Assembly: GCF_000378485.1 (NCBI RefSeq)
Contig: NZ_KB899969.1
Coordinates: 186,001-250,000 of the forward strand
DNA length: 64,000 bases
Direction of reading: 5' to 3'
Origin: Flavobacterium rivuli WB 3.3-2 = DSM 21788
Lineage (GTDB): Bacteria > Bacteroidota > Bacteroidia > Flavobacteriales > Flavobacteriaceae
The position numbers were made by a program, and so were the translations under genes. This document shows positions 1 to 9,320 of this stretch, in pieces (within the stretch, counting starts at the first letter, position 1; every line of letters starts with the position of its first letter). A model generated the notes under the pieces. It had not been told where the DNA came from, ran no database searches, and saw only the letters and a program-made list of their open reading frames with translations.

Positions 1-1032
1 GCCGGTCATTTCATAATACATACCATCATAGTACTCGCCAATGGTTTTTTTAGGGTAATTTTTCTTAGCCAGTGCAGCAAGGTCCCTAAGCTCGTCATAC
101 ATGCCATTTTTGCGTATGGCAGCCTCTATAGCTTTAAAATCGGCAAGGCGAATTACCATTTTTACACCAAGGTCTTTTTCTATAATGTCATACTTGTTTT
201 TAAGATAATCTACATAGCCCGATTTTAGGGTTTCTATTTTATCTTTATATTCAATAGGCGAAATAGGTCTGTACGATGCAAAAATATTATACAATGCACC
301 CGGTGCACCATAAGGTACAAGAGAGTAGTGCGAGCCTGTAATAAAATCTTCAAACAGGTATTTTACATTTGGGTTGCTTACAGCTTTAATTTTTTCGTCT
401 AAAGATTTTATTGCTTTGCGCAGTTTAGGCGAGTCTCCCTCGGCAGTACATAAATAAAAGAATACCGGTTTAGTGCTCGATGCCAGCATTTCGGGCAGGC
501 GGGTTTCCATATCGGTAGCCATAACGGGGCTAAATGCTATAAAACCAGTAAAAGGCGATTTTTCCCTGTAAAGGAAAAAGCTTGCCATAGTTGCAGTAAC
601 GTCATGCCCGGCAATTACTTTATAAGGCGAAATGCGGTAGGTTTTTTCAAGGTGCGGTACAAGCTCTTCGCCTATAAACTGGAAAAACTTATCTCCGGTA
701 GTTTCCGGCAATCCGGTTTCCTCGCTAACGCGTGAGTCGTCTTCGCGCTGGTTGCCATAATTTTGGGCAACCCCCACAATAATAGCTTCCGGCAGTTCGT
801 CCCAGTAAGTTGTGTAAGCAAGGGTACCTTCAAAAGGGCCGGTTAAATACTCACCGTCAAGCACCAGTATAAGAGGGTATTTTTTGTCTTTATTTTGTTC
901 GTAAAGAGGGGGTAATGTTACGGTAATAGATCTTTTCGCATTTAGTTTTTCAGAGAAAACCTCTTCAGTCTTTTTCTGGGCAAGCAAAGGGCTTGCTGTA
1001 ATAAACAGCAATAGTAAAGTAATGTATCTCAT
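1..1032 (-). CDS. Esterase-like alpha/beta-hydrolase (Esterase D / Fes family), 3' end outside window
   Basis: About 344 codons are visible, starting at the ATG at 1032-1030; the stop lies outside the window. The N-terminus is a signal peptide (LLLLFITASPLLAQ region), so the protein is periplasmic or exported. The hydrolase core is recognisable: a predicted strand ending LILVLDGEY, then EAIIVGVAQNYGNQREDDSR, then the nucleophile-elbow region. The elbow reads A-G-H-D-V-T, so the usual serine of GxSxG appears to be aspartate. Family membership (PF00756) is inferred from order and motifs. The gene sits 45 nt after the membrane gene at 1078-2040, probably the last member of a panC-panD operon. 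Catalytic activity is doubtful if the Asp is real; a non-hydrolytic or unusual esterase role is possible. Confidence 0.75.
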   Translation of the reverse strand, partial: MRYITLLLLFITASPLLAQKKTEEVFSEKLNAKRSITVTLPPLYEQNKDKKYPLILVLDGEYLTGPFEGTLAYTTYWDELPEAIIVGVAQNYGNQREDDSRVSEETGLPETTGDKFFQFIGEELVPHLEKTYRISPYKVIAGHDVTATMASFFLYREKSPFTGFIAFSPVMATDMETRLPEMLASSTKPVFFYLCTAEGDSPKLRKAIKSLDEKIKAVSNPNVKYLFEDFITGSHYSLVPYGAPGALYNIFASYRPISPIEYKDKIETLKSGYVDYLKNKYDIIEKDLGVKMVIRLADFKAIEAAIRKNGMYDELRDLAALAKKNYPKKTIGEYYDGMYYEMTG

Positions 1033-1077
1033 GGCGTTACAATTTTAAGGGGATAAAATCAACAGGCAAGATACTAA

Positions 1078-2040
1078 TTATTTCTTTCTGTAAAGCAATG
1101 GGAGCAGTAAAAAAGAGAAACCGCCCAAAATAATTACAAGTCCGGTTTGCGAAGCCCATATTATCCAGCCAAAAGCGGTACCTGCAGCATAGGGCAGGCC
1201 GTATACCTCTAACAGTTTTGCCACAGCAATAGGAAATAGCCCAAAGCCTCCATTGCTAAAAGTTATGGCAAGGCTGCCCACTACAAAAGCGAGCATAACA
1301 ACATTAAAGCTAAGGTGCGAAGTCTCCGGCAGGGCAAAAATGGTAATATAAAACATTAGTATATAAGTAGACCAGATGTATACCGACAGAATAAGGAACG
1401 GCCATTTATTAGGCATTTTAAACACGCTTAAAACGCCCTCTACAAGCCCGGCAATTTTTATTTTGAGTTTTAGCAGCCACGCCATGCGCGAATACATGTA
1501 AAAAAGTACAGAGGCTGTAAAAAGTATAAGAGCAATTATAGCATAAAACAATAGTTTTTCGTAGGGCACATTAGTGCTTACATATTCTTTTAGTGCGCTG
1601 TATTGTAATGCTATAGTGCCGCCAAGGCAAATAATTAGCAGGAAAAGGTCTATAACCCTTTCTGATATTATAGTACCAAAAGCCTTATCAAAAGGTACAT
1701 CGCTGTAGCGTTTTAAAACCAGTGCACGGCTTACCTCGCCACTGCGTGGTATGGTAATATTCATTAGATAGGTTATGCATACTGCCGAGAACTTTAAAGG
1801 GAAAGGGGCAGTGTAACCCATGTGTGCCAGTGTATACTTCCAGCGGTAGGCGCGTGCAATATAACCCGTTACACCTACAAATAAAGCAAGGCCCACATAA
1901 AGATAATCGGCAGTTTTAAAGCTTCGCTTTATTTCTTCAAGTTCTTTAGAGCTAAGCTGGTTATAGGCATATATAACTAAAAATACTCCCAGTATAAGTG
2001 GGAGTACTATGCTTAAAATACGGATTATTTTTTTTTTCAA
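1078..2040 (-). CDS. Lysylphosphatidylglycerol synthase TM region / UPF0104-type integral membrane protein
   Basis: A 320-residue polytopic inner-membrane protein with about eight hydrophobic segments (first at residues 8-27, next around 47-63). The family signature NITIPRSGEVSRA lies at about residues 94-106. It matches the membrane half of LPG synthase (PF03706) without the C-terminal aminoacyl-transfer domain. Stand-alone versions are usually thought to act as lipid flippases or scaffolds; substrate unknown here. It starts 3 nt after the panD stop, so it is co-transcribed and probably translationally coupled with panC-panD. No functional link to pantothenate synthesis is evident; the arrangement may only be a shared transcript. 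Confidence 0.85.
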   Translation of the reverse strand: MKKKIIRILSIVLPLILGVFLVIYAYNQLSSKELEEIKRSFKTADYLYVGLALFVGVTGYIARAYRWKYTLAHMGYTAPFPLKFSAVCITYLMNITIPRSGEVSRALVLKRYSDVPFDKAFGTIISERVIDLFLLIICLGGTIALQYSALKEYVSTNVPYEKLLFYAIIALILFTASVLFYMYSRMAWLLKLKIKIAGLVEGVLSVFKMPNKWPFLILSVYIWSTYILMFYITIFALPETSHLSFNVVMLAFVVGSLAITFSNGGFGLFPIAVAKLLEVYGLPYAAGTAFGWIIWASQTGLVIILGGFSFLLLPLLYRKK

Positions 2041-2043
2041 AAC

Positions 2044-2394
2044 TTATGTTAGCGAGTTATCTGCTTCGTTAGGAAAAACAATAGCAGGTTTAAAAGTCTT
2101 AGCTTCCTCAAAATCAAGGATGCCGTAAGATATAATTATAATAATATCGCCGCGCTGTACTTTGCGTGCCGCAGGGCCATTAAGGGTAATGTCTCCGCTG
2201 TTCCTGTTTCCTTTTATAATATAAGTTTCTAAACGCTCGCCATTATTAATGTTAACGATAGATACTTTTTCTCCCTCAATCATATTGGCAGCTTCCATCA
2301 GTGCTTCATCTATCGTGATGCTGCCTATATAGTTTAAATCGGCTCCGGTCACCGTAACGCGGTGAATCTTGGATTTTACAACTTGAATTTGCAT
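2044..2394 (-). CDS. panD: Aspartate 1-decarboxylase (pyruvoyl enzyme)
   Basis: Converts L-aspartate to beta-alanine for pantothenate synthesis in the cytosol. The 116-residue length is normal for PanD. Key residues align with the known enzyme: Tyr22, the self-cleavage site Gly24-Ser25 (in YIGSITID) that gives the pyruvoyl group, Arg54 and Tyr58, and the [11 protein letters not shown] segment near residue 75. Its start is 13 nt after the panC stop, and the product supplies the second substrate of PanC, so the pair forms a two-step module. Confidence 0.97.
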   Translation of the reverse strand: MQIQVVKSKIHRVTVTGADLNYIGSITIDEALMEAANMIEGEKVSIVNINNGERLETYIIKGNRNSGDITLNGPAARKVQRGDIIIIISYGILDFEEAKTFKPAIVFPNEADNSLT

Positions 2395-2407
2395 GGCGCA
2401 AAGGTAA

Positions 2408-3253
2408 TCAATTTAATGAAATATTGTCTATTAACCTAACATTGCCTAAAAAAACTGCAATAAAAGCCCTGTATTTTGTGTTTTCCTTTACTGTTGCGGG
2501 TTCTAAAGTATCTTCGGGCGCTATTTCAAAATAGTCGGTTTTGTATTCGGGGTGTGCGGCAAAAGCGTGTGCCACATAATCTTTAACGGTAGTTATAGAG
2601 CTTTCTGCAAACTTATTTTTAGCTTCCTGCAACGTTTGGTATATAAAGGCGGCATCTTCTTTTTCGGCAGCGGTAAGGCGTTCGTTGCGCGAACTCATGG
2701 CAAGGCCGTTAGGCTCACGGCTTATGGCGCAGCCCACAATATTAATGGGCATGTTGTTCTTTACCACCAGTTTTTTCACAATCTGTAATTGCTGAAAGTC
2801 TTTTTCGCCAAAGTAAGCATTGGTGGGGGTAACAATATCAAACAGTTTTTTTACAATAGTGCCCACGCCATCAAAATGGCCGGGGCGGTGTGCGCCTTCC
2901 ATCTGGTTTTCCAGCCCGTCAAAATTATAGTGTTGCGAGGTGGTGTTACCGTCGTACATCTCATCAACCTCTGGTGCAAACACAATAATATCATCGCTTA
3001 GCGTTTTTATTTTGGCAGCATCGGCCTCCAGCGTGCGCGGATATTTTTTAAGGTCGTCCGGGTTGTTAAACTGTGTGGGGTTTACAAAGATGCTTACTAC
3101 AGTTATTTTGTTTTGGTTTACGGATTGCTGCATAAGAGACAGATGGCCGCTGTGCAGCGCACCCATAGTGGGTACAAACCCTATAGAAGTTCCGGCTGCA
3201 ATTGCAGTGGCAAGATGGTCCTGAAGGAGGGCTTTTTTATTGAAAATGAGCAT
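2408..3253 (-). CDS. panC: Pantothenate synthetase (pantoate-beta-alanine ligase)
   Basis: ATP-dependent condensation of pantoate with beta-alanine to give pantothenate. It has 281 residues, the usual length. The class I nucleotidyltransferase signature is visible: [12 protein letters not shown] at residues 26-37 with the HxGH at 34-37, then [19 protein letters not shown] and the AMSSRN loop that replaces KMSKS. It heads a leftward operon, panC-panD-membrane protein-esterase, and has a well-formed Bacteroidota promoter upstream (3276-3307). Confidence 0.97.
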   Translation of the reverse strand: MLIFNKKALLQDHLATAIAAGTSIGFVPTMGALHSGHLSLMQQSVNQNKITVVSIFVNPTQFNNPDDLKKYPRTLEADAAKIKTLSDDIIVFAPEVDEMYDGNTTSQHYNFDGLENQMEGAHRPGHFDGVGTIVKKLFDIVTPTNAYFGEKDFQQLQIVKKLVVKNNMPINIVGCAISREPNGLAMSSRNERLTAAEKEDAAFIYQTLQEAKNKFAESSITTVKDYVAHAFAAHPEYKTDYFEIAPEDTLEPATVKENTKYRAFIAVFLGNVRLIDNISLN

Positions 3254-3275
3254 TTGCGCAGTATTAATATAGGGG

Positions 3276-3307
3276 CAAATTTAATATATAGTTATAAACT
3301 GACCAAA
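3276..3307 (-). promoter_or_regulatory. Bacteroidota-type promoter of panC operon
   Basis: On the minus strand a -33 TTTG (3307-3304) is followed after 20 nt by a -7 TAAATTTG (3283-3276), matching TTTG-N(about 20)-TAnnTTTG. The expected transcript starts about 15-20 nt before the panC ATG. Confidence 0.7.
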
Positions 3308-3313
3308 AATGTT

Positions 3314-3321
3314 TAATTTTG
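3314..3321 (+). promoter_or_regulatory. -7 element of the glgA-like/DUF4270/glmS operon
   Basis: TAATTTTG matches the Bacteroidota -7 consensus, 36 nt before the ATG at 3358. No convincing -33 is seen. It lies back to back with the panC promoter in a 104-nt divergent spacer. Confidence 0.55.
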
Positions 3322-3357
3322 CATGTTTTTAGAACCAAATAAAACTAAGTATTGAAG

Positions 3358-4164
3358 ATGGAGGATAAGAGGATATTGTACGTATCATCTGAAGTTGTGC
3401 CCTATTTGGCTGAGAATGAAGTGTCTTTAATGTCGTATGATGTGCCAAAAATGATTAACGACCAGGGCGGTCAGATCAGGATATTTATGCCGCGTTACGG
3501 CAACATCAACGAAAGAAGACACCAGCTGCATGAGGTAATTAGGCTTTCAGGTATGAACCTTGTGGTAAATGATATGGATATGCCGCTTATTATTAAAGTA
3601 GCCTCTATACCAAAAGAGCGCATACAGGTATATTTTATAGACAACGACGAATATTTTAAAAGGAAAGCCACATTTAGCGATGAGGATGGTGTGCTGTACC
3701 CGGATAACGACGAGAGGGCTATCTTTTTTGCAAAAGGGGTAGTGGAGACCGTTAAAAAACTTAACTGGGTGCCCGATATTATACACGTACATGGCTGGCT
3801 TGCCGCTATGTTGCCTGTTTATATGAAGCATTACTATAAAGATGAAGCACTTTTTGCCGACACTAAAATAGTAACATCTGTATACAACCAGTCTTTTGAT
3901 GGTACGCTTGATGAGAACATGCTTAAAAAAGTATTGTTTGATAATGTGCCCGAAGCAGATGTGAGCATGCTTGCCGTACCTGATTATACAAACATCATGA
4001 AGGCTACCATAGCACACTCTGACGCGGTTATTATAGCATCAGAAAATTTATCAGATGAGCTTGTAAGCTTTATCGAAGCATCGGGAAAACCGTTCCTGCC
4101 ATTTACATCTAAAGATAATTTTGCATCGGTGTATACTAATTTCTATAGAAATCAGGTTTTATAG
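3358..4164 (+). CDS. Stand-alone glycogen/starch synthase N-terminal (GT5) domain protein
   Basis: A protein of 268 residues when started at ATG 3358; an in-frame TTG lies two codons upstream. It resembles the N-terminal half of glycogen synthase (PF08323): RILYVSSEVVPYL at the start, RIFMPRYGNINERRHQL, and DIIHVHGWLAAMLPVYMK near residue 140. Two things are missing. The KxGGL loop that binds ADP-glucose should follow the first strand, but here that region reads AENEVSLMSYDVP. The whole C-terminal GT-B domain (about 200 residues) is also absent, with no sequence after the stop to restore it. Short versions like this are common in flavobacteria and are often annotated glycogen synthase, but synthase activity is doubtful. 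It is the first gene of a tight operon with a DUF4270 lipoprotein and glmS, suggesting a role tied to amino-sugar or envelope supply (inference). Confidence 0.8.
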   Translation: MEDKRILYVSSEVVPYLAENEVSLMSYDVPKMINDQGGQIRIFMPRYGNINERRHQLHEVIRLSGMNLVVNDMDMPLIIKVASIPKERIQVYFIDNDEYFKRKATFSDEDGVLYPDNDERAIFFAKGVVETVKKLNWVPDIIHVHGWLAAMLPVYMKHYYKDEALFADTKIVTSVYNQSFDGTLDENMLKKVLFDNVPEADVSMLAVPDYTNIMKATIAHSDAVIIASENLSDELVSFIEASGKPFLPFTSKDNFASVYTNFYRNQVL

Positions 4165-4185
4165 TAAAACCTTCAAAAAAATTGT

Positions 4186-5853
4186 ATGAATACTATTTAC
4201 CTCGTTAAGAGATTTTTTCTTGCTTTAACCATAGTCTTTTTTGTGTCGTGCGATACCGATTTTACAGAGATAGGCGCTAATGTGGTAGATGGCGATATAC
4301 ATAACAGCCTTATACGATTAGAAGCTCCTATAGTTGCTTATGATAAGGCAACAGGTGCTGTGCAGAGTAATAACCTTACTGTAAATACCCTTGGTGTTTA
4401 TAATAACCCTGTGTTTGGTAAGACTACTGCAAGTTATGTAACGCAGGTACAGCTTGCCTCGGCAAACTTAAACCCTACGTTTGTTTCGCCGGTTTTAGAC
4501 TCTGTGTATATATACATTCCATACACGAGTACTTTAACGGCATCTGCTACAACTAATTCAACTGCAAAATATACGCTTAGCGGTGTGTATGGCGATACCC
4601 TTAATTATTTTAAGCTTGATATTAAAAGAAATAATTTTTATTTAAGGGATAGCGATGCATCATCCGGTGGTACAGCCGGGCAAAAATATTATTCTGATGA
4701 CAGGGATGCAATTGTAGGCTCTCCAGGCGAAAGTATACTTGAAGGCGGCCAGGTGCAGCAATTTAGGTACAGTGCAGGTGTGGTAAAACGCGAATTTAGA
4801 TACACACCGGAAACTGAGGGTGCAACTGAAATAGGCGGCAGAGAAACTCTTGCCCCAGGGATGTATTTTCCTCTTAAAAAATCGACTTTTGAGACGCTCA
4901 TATTTGCTGCGGGTGGTACCGGTAACCTGCTTAACAACTCTGTATTTACTAATTATTTTAGGGGTATCTATTTTGATGTAGAGCAAAATGGCGAAGGCGT
5001 TATGGGAACACCTGATTTTACAAAGGGTGTAATTACCATGAAGTACAGGGATAGTGTTATTACAACTACCAGCAGGACTCAGGTTAAAAAAACGCTTACA
5101 TTAAACCTCACCGGTAATAGAATAAACTTTTTTACTAACGACTACAGAAGTGATTTCACATCGGCAATTGCAACCAGCGATGCTGTACTGGGAGATAACA
5201 GGCTTTATGTAAAAGGTGGCGAGGGATCTATGGCTTTGTTAGACATTAAAAATTCTACGATAGACTCTTTAAGGAACATTGCCGCCACAGGAGAGCGCGT
5301 TCTTGTTAACGAGGCTAACCTTGTGTTTTATGTAGACCAGGTTAAAATGCAGCCCGTCCAGGATATTTATGCGGCTAATAATGCCCGGGTTGAAGAGCCT
5401 ATACGTATATTTTTGTATGATGTAAATAATAAGAGGCCTCTGTATGATTATTATACAGATGGTACTACGGTAACGTCTAACACTAAATACTCTAAATATG
5501 TACACGGCGGATTGCTGGAACGCTCCAGCGGTAGGGGTACACAATATAAAATAAGGATTACAGACCATATTAACAACCTTATTAATAAAGATTCTACAAA
5601 CGTTAAGCTGGGCTTAGTGGTTACCGAAGATATAAACACTATTACAAGTGCGGCTTTAAAGAACCCCTTTGAAAATGAGCCGTGGATGGGCGCAGTGCTT
5701 CCGGTGCAGCCTTTTGTAAGGGTAAGTACACTGCCTACAGCATCTGTAATGCATGAGTTTGGAACTGTACTGTATGGTAATAACATACCTGCAGGCGACC
5801 CTGATTATGACAAGCGTTTAAAGCTTGAGATTTTTTACACGAAACCTGAATAA
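4186..5853 (+). CDS. DUF4270 family lipoprotein
   Basis: A 555-residue exported protein. The N-terminus has a basic start, a hydrophobic stretch and a lipobox ending FFVSC (Cys about residue 22), so it should be a lipoprotein. The body has the DUF4270 pattern: ...TDFTEIGANVVDG after the lipobox, LDSVYIYIPY, and a C-terminal segment ending LKLEIFYTKPE. The function of DUF4270 is unknown; it is almost confined to Bacteroidota. It lies 21 nt after the GT5-domain gene and 9 nt before glmS. Confidence 0.85.
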   Translation: MNTIYLVKRFFLALTIVFFVSCDTDFTEIGANVVDGDIHNSLIRLEAPIVAYDKATGAVQSNNLTVNTLGVYNNPVFGKTTASYVTQVQLASANLNPTFVSPVLDSVYIYIPYTSTLTASATTNSTAKYTLSGVYGDTLNYFKLDIKRNNFYLRDSDASSGGTAGQKYYSDDRDAIVGSPGESILEGGQVQQFRYSAGVVKREFRYTPETEGATEIGGRETLAPGMYFPLKKSTFETLIFAAGGTGNLLNNSVFTNYFRGIYFDVEQNGEGVMGTPDFTKGVITMKYRDSVITTTSRTQVKKTLTLNLTGNRINFFTNDYRSDFTSAIATSDAVLGDNRLYVKGGEGSMALLDIKNSTIDSLRNIAATGERVLVNEANLVFYVDQVKMQPVQDIYAANNARVEEPIRIFLYDVNNKRPLYDYYTDGTTVTSNTKYSKYVHGGLLERSSGRGTQYKIRITDHINNLINKDSTNVKLGLVVTEDINTITSAALKNPFENEPWMGAVLPVQPFVRVSTLPTASVMHEFGTVLYGNNIPAGDPDYDKRLKLEIFYTKPE

Positions 5854-5862
5854 ATATAGAGT

Positions 5863-7710
5863 ATGTGCGGAATTGTAGGTTATATAGGCCACAGAGAGGC
5901 TTATCCCGTGATTATAAAAGGACTTAAAAGGCTGGAATACCGTGGTTATGACAGTGCCGGTGTGGTACTGTATGACCAGGGAGAACTTAAGCTTTGCAAG
6001 ACTAAAGGTAAAGTGAGCGACCTTGAGGCTAAGGCCGAAAAGGAACTTGACACTACCGGTACTATAGGTATTGGCCACACTCGCTGGGCTACACATGGTG
6101 TGCCTAACGATGTAAACTCGCACCCGCATTACAGTAACTCGGGCAACCTGGTTATTGTACATAACGGTATAATAGAGAATTACGACCCGCTTAAAAAAGA
6201 GCTTATAAAAAGGGGCTATACTTTTAAGAGCGATACAGATACAGAGGTGCTTGTTAACCTTATTGAAGAAATAAAAAAACAGGAGCATATAAAACTGGGC
6301 AAAGCGGTACAAATTGCCCTTAACCAGGTGGTGGGTGCTTATGCCATTGTGGTTTTTGATAAACAAAACCCCGATGAAATTGTGGCAGCCCGTTTGGGTA
6401 GCCCCCTTGCCATAGGTGTGGGCGAAGATGAATTCTTTATCTCGTCAGACGCTTCTCCGTTTATAGAATATACTGCTAATGCCGTGTATCTTGATGATGA
6501 GGAGATGGCTATTATAAGCCTGGACAAGCCACTTGCCATACGTAAAATAAAAGACGACTCGTTAGTAGACCCATATGTACAGGAACTGCAAATGAATCTT
6601 GAACAGATAGAAAAAGGCGGTTTTGACCACTTTATGCTTAAAGAGATCTATGAGCAGCCCAATGCTATTAAAGATACTTTTAGAGGAAGGCTTCGCGTTG
6701 CCGAGGGTATTGTAAAAATATCGGGTGTAGAAGATAACCTGCAAAAATTTATGAATGCCGACAGGATTCTTATCATTGCCTGTGGTACTTCATGGCATGC
6801 CGGCCTTGTGGCCGAATATATTTTTGAAGAGTTTGCCCGTATACCTGTAGAAGTAGAATATGCATCAGAATTTAGGTACCGTAATCCGGTAATTCGCCCT
6901 AACGACGTGGTTATTGCCATATCTCAGTCGGGTGAAACTGCCGATACCCTTGCTGCCATTAAACTGGCTAAAGAGAGTGGTGCATTTGTATTTGGTGTGT
7001 GTAATGTAGTAGGGTCATCAATATCCCGCGAAACACATAGTGGTGCTTACACCCATGCCGGCCCTGAAATTGGGGTGGCATCTACAAAAGCATTTACTAC
7101 ACAAATTACCCTGCTTACCCTTATGGCACTGCGCATAGCGCGTGCTAAAGGCACGATGGCAAGGGCAGATTATTACCGTTACCTTCAGGAACTGGAATTA
7201 GTTCCGGATCTTGTGGCAGAGGCTTTAAAATCTAACGATAATGTGCAGGCTATTGCCGCTATTTATAAAGATGCGCCTAACTGTATTTACCTGGGCCGTG
7301 GGTATAATTACCCTGTGGCACTGGAAGGCGCACTTAAACTAAAAGAAATATCGTACATACATGCCGAAGGCTACCCTGCTGCAGAAATGAAGCACGGCCC
7401 TATAGCGCTTATAGATGAGCGTATGCCGGTTGTAGTTATTGCACCTAAACAGGAGCATTACGACAAAATTGTAAGTAACATACAGGAGATAAAAGCCCGT
7501 AGCGGAAAGATAATTGCCGTGGTTACAAAAGGCGATACCCAGGTAAAAGCCCTTGCCGACCACGTTATAGAAATTCCGGAAACGAGTGATGCCTTATCAC
7601 CATTACTGGCTACCATACCACTTCAGTTATTAAGCTACCATATTGCGGTAATGCGTAACTGTAACGTAGACCAGCCAAGAAATTTAGCAAAATCGGTTAC
7701 GGTAGAGTAA
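5863..7710 (+). CDS. glmS: Glutamine-fructose-6-phosphate aminotransferase (isomerizing)
   Basis: Makes glucosamine-6-phosphate from fructose-6-phosphate and glutamine, the committed step to UDP-GlcNAc, peptidoglycan and lipid A. It has 615 residues (typical). The N-terminal glutaminase domain starts MCGIVGYIG, with Cys2 as nucleophile once Met is removed, and contains RGYDSAG, HTRWATHG and SHPH. Two SIS domains follow, with SQSGETADT near residue 350 and EGALKLKEISYIHAEGYPA near 490. The C-terminus NLAKSVTVE is characteristic. It is the last gene of the operon, followed by an intrinsic terminator. No glmS ribozyme is visible; the 9-nt spacer leaves no room for one. Confidence 0.98.
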   Translation: MCGIVGYIGHREAYPVIIKGLKRLEYRGYDSAGVVLYDQGELKLCKTKGKVSDLEAKAEKELDTTGTIGIGHTRWATHGVPNDVNSHPHYSNSGNLVIVHNGIIENYDPLKKELIKRGYTFKSDTDTEVLVNLIEEIKKQEHIKLGKAVQIALNQVVGAYAIVVFDKQNPDEIVAARLGSPLAIGVGEDEFFISSDASPFIEYTANAVYLDDEEMAIISLDKPLAIRKIKDDSLVDPYVQELQMNLEQIEKGGFDHFMLKEIYEQPNAIKDTFRGRLRVAEGIVKISGVEDNLQKFMNADRILIIACGTSWHAGLVAEYIFEEFARIPVEVEYASEFRYRNPVIRPNDVVIAISQSGETADTLAAIKLAKESGAFVFGVCNVVGSSISRETHSGAYTHAGPEIGVASTKAFTTQITLLTLMALRIARAKGTMARADYYRYLQELELVPDLVAEALKSNDNVQAIAAIYKDAPNCIYLGRGYNYPVALEGALKLKEISYIHAEGYPAAEMKHGPIALIDERMPVVVIAPKQEHYDKIVSNIQEIKARSGKIIAVVTKGDTQVKALADHVIEIPETSDALSPLLATIPLQLLSYHIAVMRNCNVDQPRNLAKSVTVE

Positions 7711-7733
7711 CCTGTTTATAATAGAGCATGCAA

Positions 7734-7766
7734 GCCGCTGAGAATAATTTCTTAGCGGCTTTTTTG
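7734..7766 (+). terminator. Intrinsic terminator after glmS
   Basis: A 10-bp stem (gccgctgaga / tcttagcggc with one G-T pair), 6-nt loop, then TTTTTTG. Confidence 0.9.
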
Positions 7767-7791
7767 TATATTTGAGAAAAGCTTTTGTTAA

Positions 7792-8361
7792 ATGCATGAT
7801 TATAATAGGGAACACGCAGAAAAGATTATAGAAGATATATTTAAAGGCGAATATATTGCAACAGAAGAAAAAGAGAGTAAAAGCTACTTTTTTGTAAGTT
7901 ACAAACACAAATTATATGATGAAGATGACGACCGTGCTGTCCGTGTAAGTGTAGGTCCATTAGTTTTCTATAAGAATACCGGAGAGTACAAGCTTTCGGG
8001 TACGGGCGATATTTTAAGAGACACATTTGAAGGTGAAATGAAAGAAGCGTACGGCTATAGTGATGAGCCTGATTCTATATTTGTAAAACCATTAATACCT
8101 GAAATTATTGCAGGAATACAACGACGCAGATACGTAAATTTACTGGATGCCCAGTTTATGCTTGAAAGTCTTAATGAACAATATCCCGGCATTGAAGATG
8201 CTATTAGACAACTGCGCCGGGATATACCTTATTCTGAATATTTTATATTTTTAAGTGATAACCCTGATCATTACAAAGCGGTAAAAACTTTATGGGATTC
8301 TTTTGGATTCAGATATCATTGGGTTGAAAATGATTTATTGTTACACCGTAGCAAGGAATAG
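7792..8361 (+). CDS. Hypothetical protein (weak resemblance to Imm35/YrhB-type immunity fold)
   Basis: 189 residues, acidic, no signal peptide or membrane segment, so probably cytosolic. Residues about 50-70 read VGPLVFYKNTGEYKLSGTGD, resembling the 'GP-x-V-x3-TG-x4-G-T-G' core of small Imm35/YrhB-like domains; that similarity is weak and my inference. The C-terminal half (NLLDAQFMLESLNEQYPGIEDAI and on) is helical, then HYKAVKTLWDSFGFRYHWVENDLLLHR. It stands alone between the glmS terminator and the M90 peptidase gene. No toxin partner is visible nearby. Confidence 0.7.
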   Translation: MHDYNREHAEKIIEDIFKGEYIATEEKESKSYFFVSYKHKLYDEDDDRAVRVSVGPLVFYKNTGEYKLSGTGDILRDTFEGEMKEAYGYSDEPDSIFVKPLIPEIIAGIQRRRYVNLLDAQFMLESLNEQYPGIEDAIRQLRRDIPYSEYFIFLSDNPDHYKAVKTLWDSFGFRYHWVENDLLLHRSKE

Positions 8362-8457
8362 CTAAGGCCACCAAATTGTATATTATAATAACTTTTTGAG
8401 GGATGTGTAATTTCTGCTTAATCTATTCTTATCTATCTTTACAACAAATAAAAAATT

Positions 8458-9225
8458 ATGGTTTTTGTTATTTTTTTGGTGGTAGCTGTTGCCGCCGGAT
8501 TCTTTTTGTATAAAAAGCCAAAGAGCAAGACGGTTACGGGTTTTCCGGCGCAGTGGCAAAGCCTGCTGGAGGAGAATGTGCATTTTTATCGTGAGCTACC
8601 TGCGGAGCGCCAGCCTGAATTCAGGCAGCGCATTATGCAGTTTTTAAGCGAAGTATATATAGAGGGTGTGCAAATGGAATTGACCGATCTTGATAAGCTA
8701 CTTGTTGCCAGCAGTGCCGTAATACCGGTTTTTGGCTTTAAAGAATGGCATTATAGTAACCTGAGCGGTGTGTTGCTGTACCCGGATTATTTTGACGAAG
8801 ACCTGCAATTTGCCGATAGCGACAAAATGCGCAATATAGGCGGGCTGGTGGGTACCGGCAGGTTTGAAAAGCAAATGATACTGAGCAAAAGGGCATTGTA
8901 TCATGGTTTTACCAATACTACCGATAAAAGTAATACCGGTATACATGAGTTTGTGCATTTGATTGATAAAATGGACGGCGTTACCGATGGTATCCCCGAA
9001 AGGCTGCTGGGGCAAAACTACGTTATACCGTGGGTAAATTTAATGCACAAAACCATGGAAGAGATAAATGATGATAAATCGGATATCAGGGAATATGGCG
9101 GTACCAACCAGGCAGAGTTTTTTGCGGTAGTATCGGAATACTTTTTTGAACGCCCCGATTTGTTGGAAAGCAAACACCCTGAACTTTTTAAGATGTTAGA
9201 GATGTGTTTTTATCCGAAGGGGTAA
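8458..9225 (+). CDS. M90 family zinc metallopeptidase (MtfA-like)
   Basis: 255 residues. An N-terminal hydrophobic anchor (residues 2-18) is followed by the M90 domain. The zinc site GIHEFVHLID (HEFVH, residues 163-167) is intact, and a downstream helix NQAEFFAVVSEYFFERP (residues 218-232) supplies the third ligand glutamate. The family is named for E. coli MtfA, a peptidase that interacts with the repressor Mlc; no Mlc homologue is seen here, so the regulatory role cannot be transferred. It is monocistronic. The start ATG is chosen because it gives the membrane anchor at the very N-terminus. Confidence 0.92.
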   Translation: MVFVIFLVVAVAAGFFLYKKPKSKTVTGFPAQWQSLLEENVHFYRELPAERQPEFRQRIMQFLSEVYIEGVQMELTDLDKLLVASSAVIPVFGFKEWHYSNLSGVLLYPDYFDEDLQFADSDKMRNIGGLVGTGRFEKQMILSKRALYHGFTNTTDKSNTGIHEFVHLIDKMDGVTDGIPERLLGQNYVIPWVNLMHKTMEEINDDKSDIREYGGTNQAEFFAVVSEYFFERPDLLESKHPELFKMLEMCFYPKG

Positions 9226-9320
9226 GTTTTATTAGGAATGGTTAAAAATAAACTTGATAGTACATTGTTCAATGTTTAGTTTTTGCACTATTTAATATTA
9301 ATAATTGAATGACTTATTAG

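Noticed and set aside
5853..5863. glmS ribozyme in the glmS leader
   Set aside because: Only 9 nt separate the DUF4270 stop from the glmS start; there is no room for the structure.
8698..9015. Antisense ORF inside the M90 peptidase gene
   Set aside because: No recognisable protein features; the sense strand has the full zinc peptidase motif.
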